This document shows positions 50,585 through 58,966 of a DNA stretch of 64,000 nucleotides, piece by piece; position 1 is the first letter of the stretch; every line of letters starts with the position of its first letter. Source of the stretch: Massilia brevitalea (GTDB lineage Bacteria > Pseudomonadota > Gammaproteobacteria > Burkholderiales > Burkholderiaceae_D). The stretch is taken from the NCBI RefSeq assembly GCF_030711405.1, contig NZ_JAULSI010000017.1:37181-101180 (forward strand), written 5' to 3'. A program made the position numbers and the translations under genes. The notes under the pieces are model-generated. The model did no database searches. It had not been told where the DNA came from and saw only the letters and a program-made list of their open reading frames with translations.

Positions 50585-51351
50585 TCGCCGACGACGAACC
50601 GCATTTGCTGGACTACCTCGCCTTTCAACTGGCCCAGGCCTGGCCCGAATTGCGCGTAACGCGCGCCGCCAACGGCATCCAGGCGCTGGAATTGATCGAC
50701 GAGCTGGCGCCCGACGTCGTCTTCCTCGACATCCAGATGCCGGGCCTGACCGGGCTCGATGTGGCCGCGCGCCTGTTCGGCGGCGGCCGTGCACCGCGCG
50801 TGGTGTTCACGACGGCGCACGAGCAGTATGCGGTGCACGCGTTCGAGCACGCGGCGTTTGATTATTTGTTGAAGCCGATCGGGCTGGAGCGTTTGCAGCG
50901 CACCGTGGACAGGTTGCGCGAGGCCTTGCGTTCGTCGGCCCCTGCGCCGGCGGTGGCGCCGGATGCCTTGCAGGCGCTGCTGCGCCAGCTGGGAGTGGCG
51001 GCGCCTGCCGCTGCCGCCGCGCCGGCGCCGCTGCAGTGGATACGCGCGGCGCAAGGGACGGAGACACGGCTGATTGCGGTCGACGAGGTGATTTACTTCC
51101 AGAGCAACGACAAGTACACCAGCGTGTTCTTGGCCGATGGCGAGAGCTTGATCCGCACACCCTTGTCGAAGCTGAAGGAGCAGCTCGATCCGCAGCAGTT
51201 CTGGCAGATTCATCGCGGGGCGATCGTGGCGGCGAAGCATGTCGCGGGGACGCGCACGGATTTTCGCGGGCGGCTGTACGTGAAGCTGAAGGGGCGCGAG
51301 GAGCAGCTGGTGGTGAGCCGGAATTACGTGGACTTGTTCCGACAGATGTGA
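50563..51351 (+). CDS. LytTR-family response regulator (apparent AUC start)
   Basis: A 262-residue regulator. The receiver domain (about residues 5-120) has the acidic ADDE, phospho-acceptor Asp56 in FLDIQMPG, TTAH and the LLKP lysine. An Ala/Pro linker is followed by a LytTR DNA-binding domain (about 160-258, VDEVIYFQSNDKYTSVFLADG, FWQIHRGAIVA). The reading frame is stopped at 50551-50553, and before the DDE motif it contains no ATG, GTG or TTG. The only codon at proper distance from the perfect GAGGTG (50552-50557) is ATC at 50563. Later TTG at 50605 would delete the active-site acids. Overlaps the kinase by 22 bases. Confidence 0.85.
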   Translation: MDSPRALIADDEPHLLDYLAFQLAQAWPELRVTRAANGIQALELIDELAPDVVFLDIQMPGLTGLDVAARLFGGGRAPRVVFTTAHEQYAVHAFEHAAFDYLLKPIGLERLQRTVDRLREALRSSAPAPAVAPDALQALLRQLGVAAPAAAAAPAPLQWIRAAQGTETRLIAVDEVIYFQSNDKYTSVFLADGESLIRTPLSKLKEQLDPQQFWQIHRGAIVAAKHVAGTRTDFRGRLYVKLKGREEQLVVSRNYVDLFRQM

Positions 51352-51382
51352 GACAGCGTGTCCAGCATCCTGCGGCGTATCC

Positions 51383-51560
51383 CGTAGGGTGGGCCGGGCC
51401 GCGCTAGGCACTCCGTGCCCACGCGGTTACGTGCGTGTCCTTTCACCCATGGCCTTCGCCGGTCGATGGTTGCGATGTGGTTTAAGCCGGCGAGCGACAC
51501 CTCACCGTCAACGTAAGAAGGATACGCACGTACCGCGTGGGCACGGAGTGCCCACCCTAC
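51383..51560. repeat. Composite palindromic element R2
   Basis: The left arm starts GTAGGGTGGGC at 51383 and the right arm ends GCCCACCCTAC at 51560. Both hold GCACTCCGTGCCCACGCGG or its complement. The left arm has a 13-base GGGCCGCGC insertion. The interior GGTGAGGTGTCGC / GCGACACCTCACC matches R6. Fills most of the gap between the LytTR gene and lpdA. Confidence 0.85.
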
Positions 51561-51604
51561 GATTGACGTCTCGTTTCCATGCACACGTAACGGATGATCA
51601 ATAA

Positions 51605-51627
51605 AAAACGGGACCTTGCGGTCCCGT
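51605..51627 (-). terminator. Rho-independent terminator of the pyruvate dehydrogenase operon
   Basis: On the minus strand AACGGGACC-GCAA-GGTCCCGTT, a 9-bp stem with a GCAA tetraloop, is followed by a T run, 25 bases after the lpdA stop. Confidence 0.88.
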
Positions 51628-51651
51628 TCCATTTTGCGGCTACGTCAAGGC

Positions 51652-53532
51652 TCAACGCTTGCGCGGCGGCGGCAAGTCGGTGCAGACGCCTTCGTAGGCC
51701 TCTGCCGCCATGCCGATCGACTCGCCCAGCGTCGGGTGCGGGTGGATGGTCTTGCCGATGTCGATGCCATCCGCGCCCATCTCGATGGCCAGCGCGATCT
51801 CGCCGATCATGTCGCCGGCATTCGTGCCGACGATGGTGCCGCCGATGATGCGGTGGGTCTCGGCGTCGAACAGCAGCTTGGTGAAGCCTTCCGAACGGCC
51901 GTTGGCGACGGCGCGGCCCGAGGCGGCCCATGGGAAGTGGCCCTTCTCGACCTGGATGCCCTTCTGCCTGGCTTCGTCTTCGGTGATGCCGGCCCATGCC
52001 ACTTCCGGATCGGTGTAGGCCACCGATGGAATGACCTTCGCATCGAAGTAAGCCTTTTCGCCGTGCGCCGCTTCCGCAGCCACGTGGGCTTCGTGCACCG
52101 CCTTGTGCGCCAGCATAGGCTGGCCCACGAGGTCGCCGATGGCGAAGATGTGCGGCACGTTGGTGCGCATCTGGCCGTCCACGCCGATGAAGCCGCGGTC
52201 GGTTACGGCCACGCCGGCCTTGTCGGCGGCGATCTTCTTGCCGTTCGGGCTACGGCCGACGGCCACCAGCACCATGTCGTACAGCTGCGGTTCCGGTGCG
52301 GTGGCGCCGGCTTCGGCGGCTTCGAAGCTGACCTTGATCCCTTCCGGCAGCGCTTCCACGCCGACGGTCTTGGTCTTCAACATGATGTTGTCGAAGCGGT
52401 GGGCGTTGAACTTCTGCCAGACCTTGACGGCCTCGCGGTCCGCCCCCTGCATCAGGCCGTCCATCATCTCGACCACGTCGATGCGCGCACCGAGGGTCGA
52501 GTAGACGGTGGCCATTTCCAGGCCGATGATGCCGCCGCCGATGACCAGCATCTTCTTCGGCACCTGGCGCAGTTCCAGCGCGCCGGTCGAATCCACGATG
52601 CGCGGATCTTCCGGCACGAACGGCAGCTTCACGACCGCGGAGCCGGCGGCGATGATCGCTTTCGCGAACTTCACCACTTTTTTCGCGCCGTCGGGACCGC
52701 TGACTTCGATGTGGTTCGGGCTGAGGAACTGGCCCACGCCCTGCACCACATTCACCTTGCGCGCCTTGGCCATGCCGGCCAGGCCGCCGGTCATGGTCTT
52801 GATGACCTTGTCCTTGTGAGCGCGCAGCTTGTCGATGTCGACTTCCGGGCGGGCGAAGGAGACGCCGAGGTCGGCCATGTGCGCGGTCTCGTCCATGATG
52901 TGCGCCACATGCAGCAGCGCCTTCGACGGGATGCAGCCCACGTTCAGGCAGACGCCGCCCAGGGTGGCGTACTTCTCGACCAGCACCGTGTTCATGCCCA
53001 GGTCGGCCGAACGGAAGGCGGCCGAGTAGCCGCCAGGGCCGGCGCCCAGCACCATCATCTCGCACTCGATGTCGACCTGGCCGCTGTAGCTGGCCGCGTC
53101 CGGCGCAGGCACGGCGTCCGGGGCGGCGGCATCAAGCTTGTGGGCCGGCGCGTACGAGTCCGTTGGGCTGGGCGGCACTCCGCCAGCGGCGGCGGTCGGC
53201 GCAACGGCTTGCGCGCCGATCTGCGCATCCGGTTTCGACGACTCGGCAGGCTTCTCGGCTGGAGCCGATTCGGCCGCAGGCGCGGCAGCGCCGGCGCCCT
53301 CTTCGATCATCAGCAGCAGCGAACCTTCGTTCACCTTGTCGCCGACCTTGACCTTCAGTTCCTGCACCACGCCGGCGTGGGTCGATGGAATCTCCATCGA
53401 CGCCTTGTCCGATTCCACGGTGACCAGCGACTGGTCGACCTTGATCGTGTCGCCGACCTTGATCATCAGCTCGATGATCTCGACGTCCTTGAAATCGCCG
53501 ATATTCGGGACTTTTACTTCAACAGTACTCAT
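51652..53532 (-). CDS. lpdA: Dihydrolipoyl dehydrogenase (E3) with N-terminal lipoyl domain
   Basis: A 626-residue flavoprotein that reoxidises lipoamide in the pyruvate dehydrogenase complex. A lipoyl domain (residues 1-80, with the modified lysine in ESDKASMEIP) and an Ala/Pro linker precede the E3 fold. FAD motif VLGAGPGGYSAAFR, redox disulfide GGVCLNVGCIPSKAL, NAD motif VIGGGIIGLEMATV, and the dimer-interface His region (HPHPTLGESI) follow. E3 carrying its own lipoyl domain is typical of betaproteobacterial PDH operons. Last gene of aceE-aceF-lpdA, 12 bases after aceF. Confidence 0.96.
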   Translation of the reverse strand: MSTVEVKVPNIGDFKDVEIIELMIKVGDTIKVDQSLVTVESDKASMEIPSTHAGVVQELKVKVGDKVNEGSLLLMIEEGAGAAAPAAESAPAEKPAESSKPDAQIGAQAVAPTAAAGGVPPSPTDSYAPAHKLDAAAPDAVPAPDAASYSGQVDIECEMMVLGAGPGGYSAAFRSADLGMNTVLVEKYATLGGVCLNVGCIPSKALLHVAHIMDETAHMADLGVSFARPEVDIDKLRAHKDKVIKTMTGGLAGMAKARKVNVVQGVGQFLSPNHIEVSGPDGAKKVVKFAKAIIAAGSAVVKLPFVPEDPRIVDSTGALELRQVPKKMLVIGGGIIGLEMATVYSTLGARIDVVEMMDGLMQGADREAVKVWQKFNAHRFDNIMLKTKTVGVEALPEGIKVSFEAAEAGATAPEPQLYDMVLVAVGRSPNGKKIAADKAGVAVTDRGFIGVDGQMRTNVPHIFAIGDLVGQPMLAHKAVHEAHVAAEAAHGEKAYFDAKVIPSVAYTDPEVAWAGITEDEARQKGIQVEKGHFPWAASGRAVANGRSEGFTKLLFDAETHRIIGGTIVGTNAGDMIGEIALAIEMGADGIDIGKTIHPHPTLGESIGMAAEAYEGVCTDLPPPRKR

Positions 53533-53544
53533 GCTCGGCGCTCC

Positions 53545-54894
53545 TTACAGAAGGGTCTTGCGCAGGTCGGCCAGCACTTCGGCCAGGTAGGCGGCGAAGC
53601 GTGCGGCGCCGGCGCCATCGATGACGCGGTGGTCGTAGGACAGCGACAGCGGCAGCATCAGGCGCGGCTGGAAGGTAGAACCATCCCATACCGGTTTCAT
53701 CGCCGACTTCGACAGGCCGAGGATCGCCAGTTCCGGTGCGTTGATGATCGGCGTGAAGGCGGTGCCGCCAATGCCGCCCAGCGACGAAATGGTGAAGGTC
53801 GCGCCCTGCATGTTCGCCGGGCTCAATTTGCCTTCGCGCGCTTGTGCGGACAGCTCGCCCATCTCGGTGGCGATCTGCGACACGGTCTTCTTGTCGGCAT
53901 CCTTCACGACCGGGACCACCAGGCCGTTCGGGGTGTCGGCAGCGAAGCCGATGTTGTAGTACTGCTTGAGGATCAGGTTGGCGCCGTCTTCGCTCAGCGA
54001 GGCGTTAAATTGCGGGAACTTCTTCAGCGCGGCGACCGATGCCTTGATCACGAAGGCCAGCATGGTCAGCTTCACTGCCGACTTCTGCTTGGCCAGCGCC
54101 GCGTTGGAATCGACGCGGAACTGTTCCAGGTCCGTGACGTCCGCTTCGTCGAAGGTCGTCACGTGCGGGATCATGACCCAGTTGCGGTGCAGGTTCGGAC
54201 CGCTGATCTTCTTGATGCGCGACAGCGGCAGCAGTTCGGTCGGGCCGAACTTCGAGAAGTCGAGCGACGGCCATGGCAGCAGATCGAGGCCGACGCCGGA
54301 ACCGCCGGCTTTCGTTGGTGCGGCGGCAGGTGCGGCCATCACGCCCTTGACGAAGTTCTGCACGTCGGTCTGGGTGATGCGGTTCTTCGGACCGGTGCCC
54401 GGCACGCGCGACAGATCGACGCCGAGTTCGCGCGCAAACTTGCGGATCGATGGGGAGGCGTGGGCTTTGCTTGCGTCGCCGGCTGGGGCGGCGGCAGGTG
54501 CAGGCGCAGCGGCAGGCGCCGGTGCAGCAGCAGGTGCTGGCGCAGCAGGTGCTGGAGCAGCAGGGGCTGGAGCAGCAGGGGCCGCAGCAGCAGGAGCCGG
54601 CGCAGCAGCAGGCGCAGCTTCAGCAGCCGGTGCCGCAGGCGCAGCAGCGCCACCCTCGGCTTCCTCCAGCATCAGCACGAGCGAACCTTCGGCCACTTTG
54701 TCGCCGACCTTGACTTTGATTTCCTTGACCACCCCCGCATGGCTCGACGGGATCTCCATCGACGCCTTGTCGGATTCGACGGTCAGCAGCGACTGGTCGA
54801 CCTTGATCGTGTCGCCCGGCTTGACCATCAGTTCGATGACTTCGACTTCCTTGAAGTCGCCGATGTCCGGGACTTTGACTTCCACAATGCTCAT
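53545..54894 (-). CDS. aceF: Pyruvate dehydrogenase E2, dihydrolipoyl acetyltransferase
   Basis: A 449-residue core subunit that transfers acetyl from lipoyl to CoA. A single lipoyl domain (1-75, ESDKASMEIPSS) is followed by a long Ala/Pro linker (about 83-145) made of near-repeats AAPAP. The peripheral-subunit-binding domain is SPSIRKFARELGVDLSRVPGTG (about 150-185), and the catalytic domain ends with SYDHRVIDGAGAARF, giving His and Asp. Middle gene of the operon. Confidence 0.96.
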   Translation of the reverse strand: MSIVEVKVPDIGDFKEVEVIELMVKPGDTIKVDQSLLTVESDKASMEIPSSHAGVVKEIKVKVGDKVAEGSLVLMLEEAEGGAAAPAAPAAEAAPAAAPAPAAAAPAAPAPAAPAPAAPAPAAAPAPAAAPAPAAAPAGDASKAHASPSIRKFARELGVDLSRVPGTGPKNRITQTDVQNFVKGVMAAPAAAPTKAGGSGVGLDLLPWPSLDFSKFGPTELLPLSRIKKISGPNLHRNWVMIPHVTTFDEADVTDLEQFRVDSNAALAKQKSAVKLTMLAFVIKASVAALKKFPQFNASLSEDGANLILKQYYNIGFAADTPNGLVVPVVKDADKKTVSQIATEMGELSAQAREGKLSPANMQGATFTISSLGGIGGTAFTPIINAPELAILGLSKSAMKPVWDGSTFQPRLMLPLSLSYDHRVIDGAGAARFAAYLAEVLADLRKTLL

Positions 54895-54972
54895 AGTGTT
54901 AGCTCCGTTCTTATTTATCTGGCTGGATCGGCAAGACGCCGGCCACGAAGGGCCGGCGCAACACCATTCACA

Positions 54973-57666
54973 TTATTGGGTGACAGGATTCGGCTTGTTC
55001 GCATCGATGCCGTACTTGGCGATCGCCTGGGCCACGACCGACTTGTCGATCTTGCCTTCGTCGGCCAGCGCGCGCAGGGCGGCAACCACGACGTAGTAGC
55101 GGTTCACCTCGAAGAACTCGCGCAGCTTGACGCGCGAATCCGAGCGGCCGAAGCCGTCGGTGCCCAGCACCTTGTAGGTGCGGTCTTTCGGCATGTAGGC
55201 GCGGATCTGTTCGGCGAACATGCGCATGTAGTCGGTGGTCGCGACGATCGGGCCGCTGGTTTCCTGCATCAGCGAGGTCACGTACGGCACGCGTTGTTCG
55301 GCTTCCGGATTGACCATGTTCCAGCGCTCGCAGTCCTGGCCGTCTCTAGCCAGCAGCGTCAGCGACGGAGCGGACCAGATGTCGGCGGCGATGCCCCAGT
55401 CGGCGGACAGCAGCTCGGCGGCGAAGATCGATTCGCGCAGGATGGTGCCGCAGCCGATCAGCTGGACGCGGTGCTCGGTCTCGCCACCCTTCTTGAACAG
55501 GTACATGCCCTTCAGGATGCCCTCTTCGGTGCCGGCGGTGAGACCTGGCTGCTCGTAGTTCTCGTTCATGATGGTGATGTAGTAGAACACGTCTTCCTGT
55601 TCTTCCACCATGCGGCGCAGGCCGTCACGGATGATCACCGCCACTTCGTGCCCAAAAGTAGGGTCGTACGGCAGGCAGTTCGGCACGGTCGCTGCGATGA
55701 TGTGGCTATGGCCGTCCTCGTGCTGCAGGCCTTCGCCGTTCAGCGTGGTGCGGCCGGCGGTGCCGCCCATCAGGAAGCCGCGCGCACGGATGTCTCCGGC
55801 CAGCCAGACCAGGTCGCCCACGCGCTGCATGCCGAACATCGAGTAGAAGGTGTAGAACGGCACCATGGTGCGGTTGTTCGACGAGTACGAAGTCGCTGCC
55901 GCGATCCACGAGCTCATGCCGCCCGCTTCGTTGATCCCCTCTTGCAGGATCTGGCCGGCCTTGTCTTCGCGGTAGTACATGACCTGGTCTTTATCCACCG
56001 GCTCGTACAACTGGCCCTGCTGGTTGAAGATGCCGATCTGGCGGAACAGGCCTTCCATGCCGAAGGTACGCGATTCGTCGACCAGGATCGGGACGATGCG
56101 CTGGCCCAGGCTCGGGTCCTTCAGCAGGCTGGTGATCACGCGCACATATGCCGAGGTGGTCGAGATTTCGCGGCCAGGGGCGGTTGGTTCCAGCACGGCC
56201 TTGAACGATTCGAGCGGCGGTACCACCAGCTGCTCGTCGGACTTCGAACGGCGCTGCGGCAGGTAGCCGCCCAGGGCCGCACGGCGCTCGTGCAGGTACT
56301 TCATTTCCGGCGCGTCGTCGGCCGGCTTGAAGAACGGGATCTCGGCCAGCTTGTCGTCCGGGATCGGGATCGCGAAGCGGTCGCGCATTTCGCGGATCGC
56401 TTCATCGTCCAGCTTCTTGGTCTGGTGCGCGGTGTTGCGCGCCTCGCCCGACTTGCCCATGCCGAAGCCCTTGACGGTCTTCACCAGCAGCACGGTTGGC
56501 GTGCCTTTGTTTTCCTGCGCGTTCTTGAACGCGGCGTAGATCTTGTGCGGGTCGTGGCCGCCGCGGGTCAGGCGCCAGATGTCGTCGTCGCTCATGTTGG
56601 CGACCATCTTCAGCAGCTCGGGGTGCTTGCCGAAGAAGTGCTTGCGCACGTAGGCGCCGTCTTTCGCCTTGTAGTTCTGGTATTCGCCGTCGACGGTTTC
56701 CATCATCACGCGCTGCAGGATGCCGTCCTTGTCTTTCGACAGCAGGGCGTCCCACTGCGAGCCCCAGATGACCTTGACGACGTTCCAGCCGGCGCCGCGA
56801 AAGTCGGCTTCGAGTTCCTGGATGATCTTGCCGTTGCCGCGCACAGGGCCGTCCAGGCGCTGCAGGTTGCAGTTGACGACCATGACCAGGTTGTCGAGAC
56901 GCTCGCGCGCGGCCATGCCGATCGCGCCCATCGATTCCGGCTCGTCCATCTCGCCATCGCCGCAGAAGACCCATACCTTGCGGTTGGCGGTGTCGGCGAT
57001 GCCGCGCGCGTGCAGGTACTTCAGGAAGCGCGCCTGGTAGATCGCCATCAGCGGGCCCAGGCCCATCGACACGGTCGGGAACTGCCAGAAGTCCGGCATC
57101 AGTTTCGGGTGCGGGTACGAGGACAGGCCCTTGCCGTCGACTTCGCGGCGGAAGTTCAGCAGCTGGTCTTCGCTGATGCGGCCTTCGAGGAAGGCGCGCG
57201 CGTAGATGCCTGGCGAGGAGTGGCCCTGGATGTACAGCAGGTCGCCGCCGTGGGTATCGGTCGGGGCGTGCCAGAAGTGGTTGAAGCCGATGCCCAGCAT
57301 GTTGGCCAGCGAAGCGAACGACGAGATGTGGCCGCCCAGGTCGCCGTCGGCGCGGTTGGCCTTGACGACCATCGCCATCGCGTTCCAGCGCATCCACGAG
57401 CGCAGGCGCTCTTCGTATTCGAGATTGCCCGGGCTGTTGACGTTCAGGTGCGCCGGGATGGTGTTGACGTAGGCGGTGTTGCTGGAGAACGGGATATGGG
57501 CGCCACGGCGGCGCGCCAGGTCGACCAGGCGCTCCATCAGGTAGTGGGCGCGTTCGGTACCTTCGTTTTCGATGACCGCTTCCAGCGCCTCGAGCCATTC
57601 CTTGGTTTCGAGGGCGTCCGGGTCATTGGCGGACTGGGCCGTCAATTGGTCGAGTTGAGCTGACAT
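54973..57666 (-). CDS. aceE: Pyruvate dehydrogenase E1 (homodimeric)
   Basis: An 897-residue thiamine-diphosphate enzyme that decarboxylates pyruvate and acetylates E2. The N-terminal region is ETKEWLEALEAVIENEGTERAHYLMERL in family terms. FSSNTAYVNTIP and HISSFASLA follow; the ThDP motif is GDGEMDEPES near residue 237, with NLQRLDGPV. The transketolase-like C-terminus ends FGRSDSRVKLREFFEVNRYYV. Full family length. First gene of the operon, reading leftwards; about 80 bases separate it from aceF. Confidence 0.97.
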   Translation of the reverse strand: MSAQLDQLTAQSANDPDALETKEWLEALEAVIENEGTERAHYLMERLVDLARRRGAHIPFSSNTAYVNTIPAHLNVNSPGNLEYEERLRSWMRWNAMAMVVKANRADGDLGGHISSFASLANMLGIGFNHFWHAPTDTHGGDLLYIQGHSSPGIYARAFLEGRISEDQLLNFRREVDGKGLSSYPHPKLMPDFWQFPTVSMGLGPLMAIYQARFLKYLHARGIADTANRKVWVFCGDGEMDEPESMGAIGMAARERLDNLVMVVNCNLQRLDGPVRGNGKIIQELEADFRGAGWNVVKVIWGSQWDALLSKDKDGILQRVMMETVDGEYQNYKAKDGAYVRKHFFGKHPELLKMVANMSDDDIWRLTRGGHDPHKIYAAFKNAQENKGTPTVLLVKTVKGFGMGKSGEARNTAHQTKKLDDEAIREMRDRFAIPIPDDKLAEIPFFKPADDAPEMKYLHERRAALGGYLPQRRSKSDEQLVVPPLESFKAVLEPTAPGREISTTSAYVRVITSLLKDPSLGQRIVPILVDESRTFGMEGLFRQIGIFNQQGQLYEPVDKDQVMYYREDKAGQILQEGINEAGGMSSWIAAATSYSSNNRTMVPFYTFYSMFGMQRVGDLVWLAGDIRARGFLMGGTAGRTTLNGEGLQHEDGHSHIIAATVPNCLPYDPTFGHEVAVIIRDGLRRMVEEQEDVFYYITIMNENYEQPGLTAGTEEGILKGMYLFKKGGETEHRVQLIGCGTILRESIFAAELLSADWGIAADIWSAPSLTLLARDGQDCERWNMVNPEAEQRVPYVTSLMQETSGPIVATTDYMRMFAEQIRAYMPKDRTYKVLGTDGFGRSDSRVKLREFFEVNRYYVVVAALRALADEGKIDKSVVAQAIAKYGIDANKPNPVTQ

Positions 57667-58043
57667 GGTAATGCGTCTCCTTTTGTGGCCCCACCCCGAT
57701 CCCCAGATCGCCGGCGGCGGATTTGATGAACAGTTAACGTAGATTAAGCCATCGGATTTTACCAGTGAAGACTGCCTTTTTCAAAATACGATATAGCATT
57801 TCATATTGTGGAATTACGTAGGGTGGGCACTTGTGCCCACGCGGTATGGCACGTATGCCGGCCGAAAAATATTTATCGATACCGGCCCCGTCGCACCGCG
57901 TGGGCACAAGTGCCCACCCTACACCCCACCATCCTGCTTCTCATCCTTGGTTACTCTGTAAATATGACAACGAAGCGCGTCACGCGGCGCGCGATACCCT
58001 GGCGGCCTTATAATTTCATCTTTGTCCAGTGATGAGCCCCACC
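57667..58043. other. Divergent aceE/folD intergenic region, 377 bases
   Basis: Contains the aceE promoter region (AT-rich, 57730-57815), the palindromic element R3 (57818-57922) and the folD upstream region. No coding frame or classic PdhR site was recognised by eye. Confidence 0.5.
57818..57922. repeat. Composite palindromic element R3
   Basis: 28-base arms GTAGGGTGGGCACTTGTGCC... (57818-57845) and complement (57895-57922) are perfectly inverted around a 49-base centre. The centre itself contains GCCGG...CCGGC. The shortest spacing but one among the six copies. Confidence 0.87.
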
Positions 58044-58952
58044 ATGCCAGCCCAACTGATCGATGGAGTACAACTTTCCCAGCAACTGCGTGCCGAAATC
58101 GCCGAGCGCGCCGCCAGACTCACTGCCGCCGGCCAGCAGCCGGGCCTGGCCGTGATCCTGGTCGGCGAAGACCAGGCCAGCCAGGTCTACGTACGCAACA
58201 AGGTCAAGGCCTGCGGCGATGTGGGCTTCGAGTCAAGGCTGGAAAAATACGATGCCGACCTCAGCGAAGCCGATTTGCTGGCGCGCATTGCCGCGCTGAA
58301 CGAAGACCCGGCCATCCACGGCATCCTGGTGCAAATGCCCCTGCCCAAGCACATCAGCCCGAACAAGGTCATCGAAGCCATTGCCACCAGCAAGGACGTG
58401 GACGGCTACTCGGTGCTGTCGGCCGGCGAACTGGTGGCCAACCTGCCCGGCTTCCGCCCCTGCACCCCTTACGGCTGCATGAAGCTGATCGAATCCACCG
58501 GCTACGATTTGCGCGGCAAGCATGCCGTCGTCATCGGCCGCTCGAACACGGTCGGCAAGCCAATGGCGCTGCTGCTCTTGCAAGCGAATGCCACTGTCAC
58601 CATCTGCCATAGCGCGACGCCGGACCTGGGCTACCACACCCGCCAGGCCGACGTGATCGTGGCCGCCGTCGGCCGCCGCAACACGGTGACCGCCGACATG
58701 GTGAAGCCGGGCGCGATCGTGATCGACGTCGGCATGAACCGCGACGACAACGGCAAGCTGTGCGGCGACGTCGATACCGCCGCCGTGGCCGAGGTCGCCT
58801 CGCACATCACGCCGGTGCCGGGCGGCGTTGGCCCGATGACGATCACGATGCTCTTGATGAACACCGTCGAGTCCGCCGAACGCGTGCTCGGCAAGCAGCA
58901 GGAACGGCTGGCCCCGGCCGCGGGGATGGTCCCCGCGCCGGGCATCGCATAA
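58044..58952 (+). CDS. folD: Methylenetetrahydrofolate dehydrogenase/cyclohydrolase
   Basis: A 302-residue bifunctional enzyme interconverting methylene-, methenyl- and formyl-THF with NADP. Family marks are [14 protein letters not shown] (the catalytic Lys at the second position of NKVKAC), [23 protein letters not shown] in the NADP-binding region, and [14 protein letters not shown]. Start chosen as MPAQLIDG at 58044; in-frame GTG and ATG at 58029 and 58032 are possible. prlC follows 14 bases on. Confidence 0.96.
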   Translation: MPAQLIDGVQLSQQLRAEIAERAARLTAAGQQPGLAVILVGEDQASQVYVRNKVKACGDVGFESRLEKYDADLSEADLLARIAALNEDPAIHGILVQMPLPKHISPNKVIEAIATSKDVDGYSVLSAGELVANLPGFRPCTPYGCMKLIESTGYDLRGKHAVVIGRSNTVGKPMALLLLQANATVTICHSATPDLGYHTRQADVIVAAVGRRNTVTADMVKPGAIVIDVGMNRDDNGKLCGDVDTAAVAEVASHITPVPGGVGPMTITMLLMNTVESAERVLGKQQERLAPAAGMVPAPGIA

Positions 58953-58966
58953 CAGGAAGGAACCCT

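Noticed and set aside
51616..57663. A 2015-codon open frame antisense to the whole pyruvate dehydrogenase operon
   Set aside because: It spans three conserved genes on the other strand, has low-complexity His/Asp/Arg-rich translation and no ribosome site. It is a by-product of high GC and codon bias.
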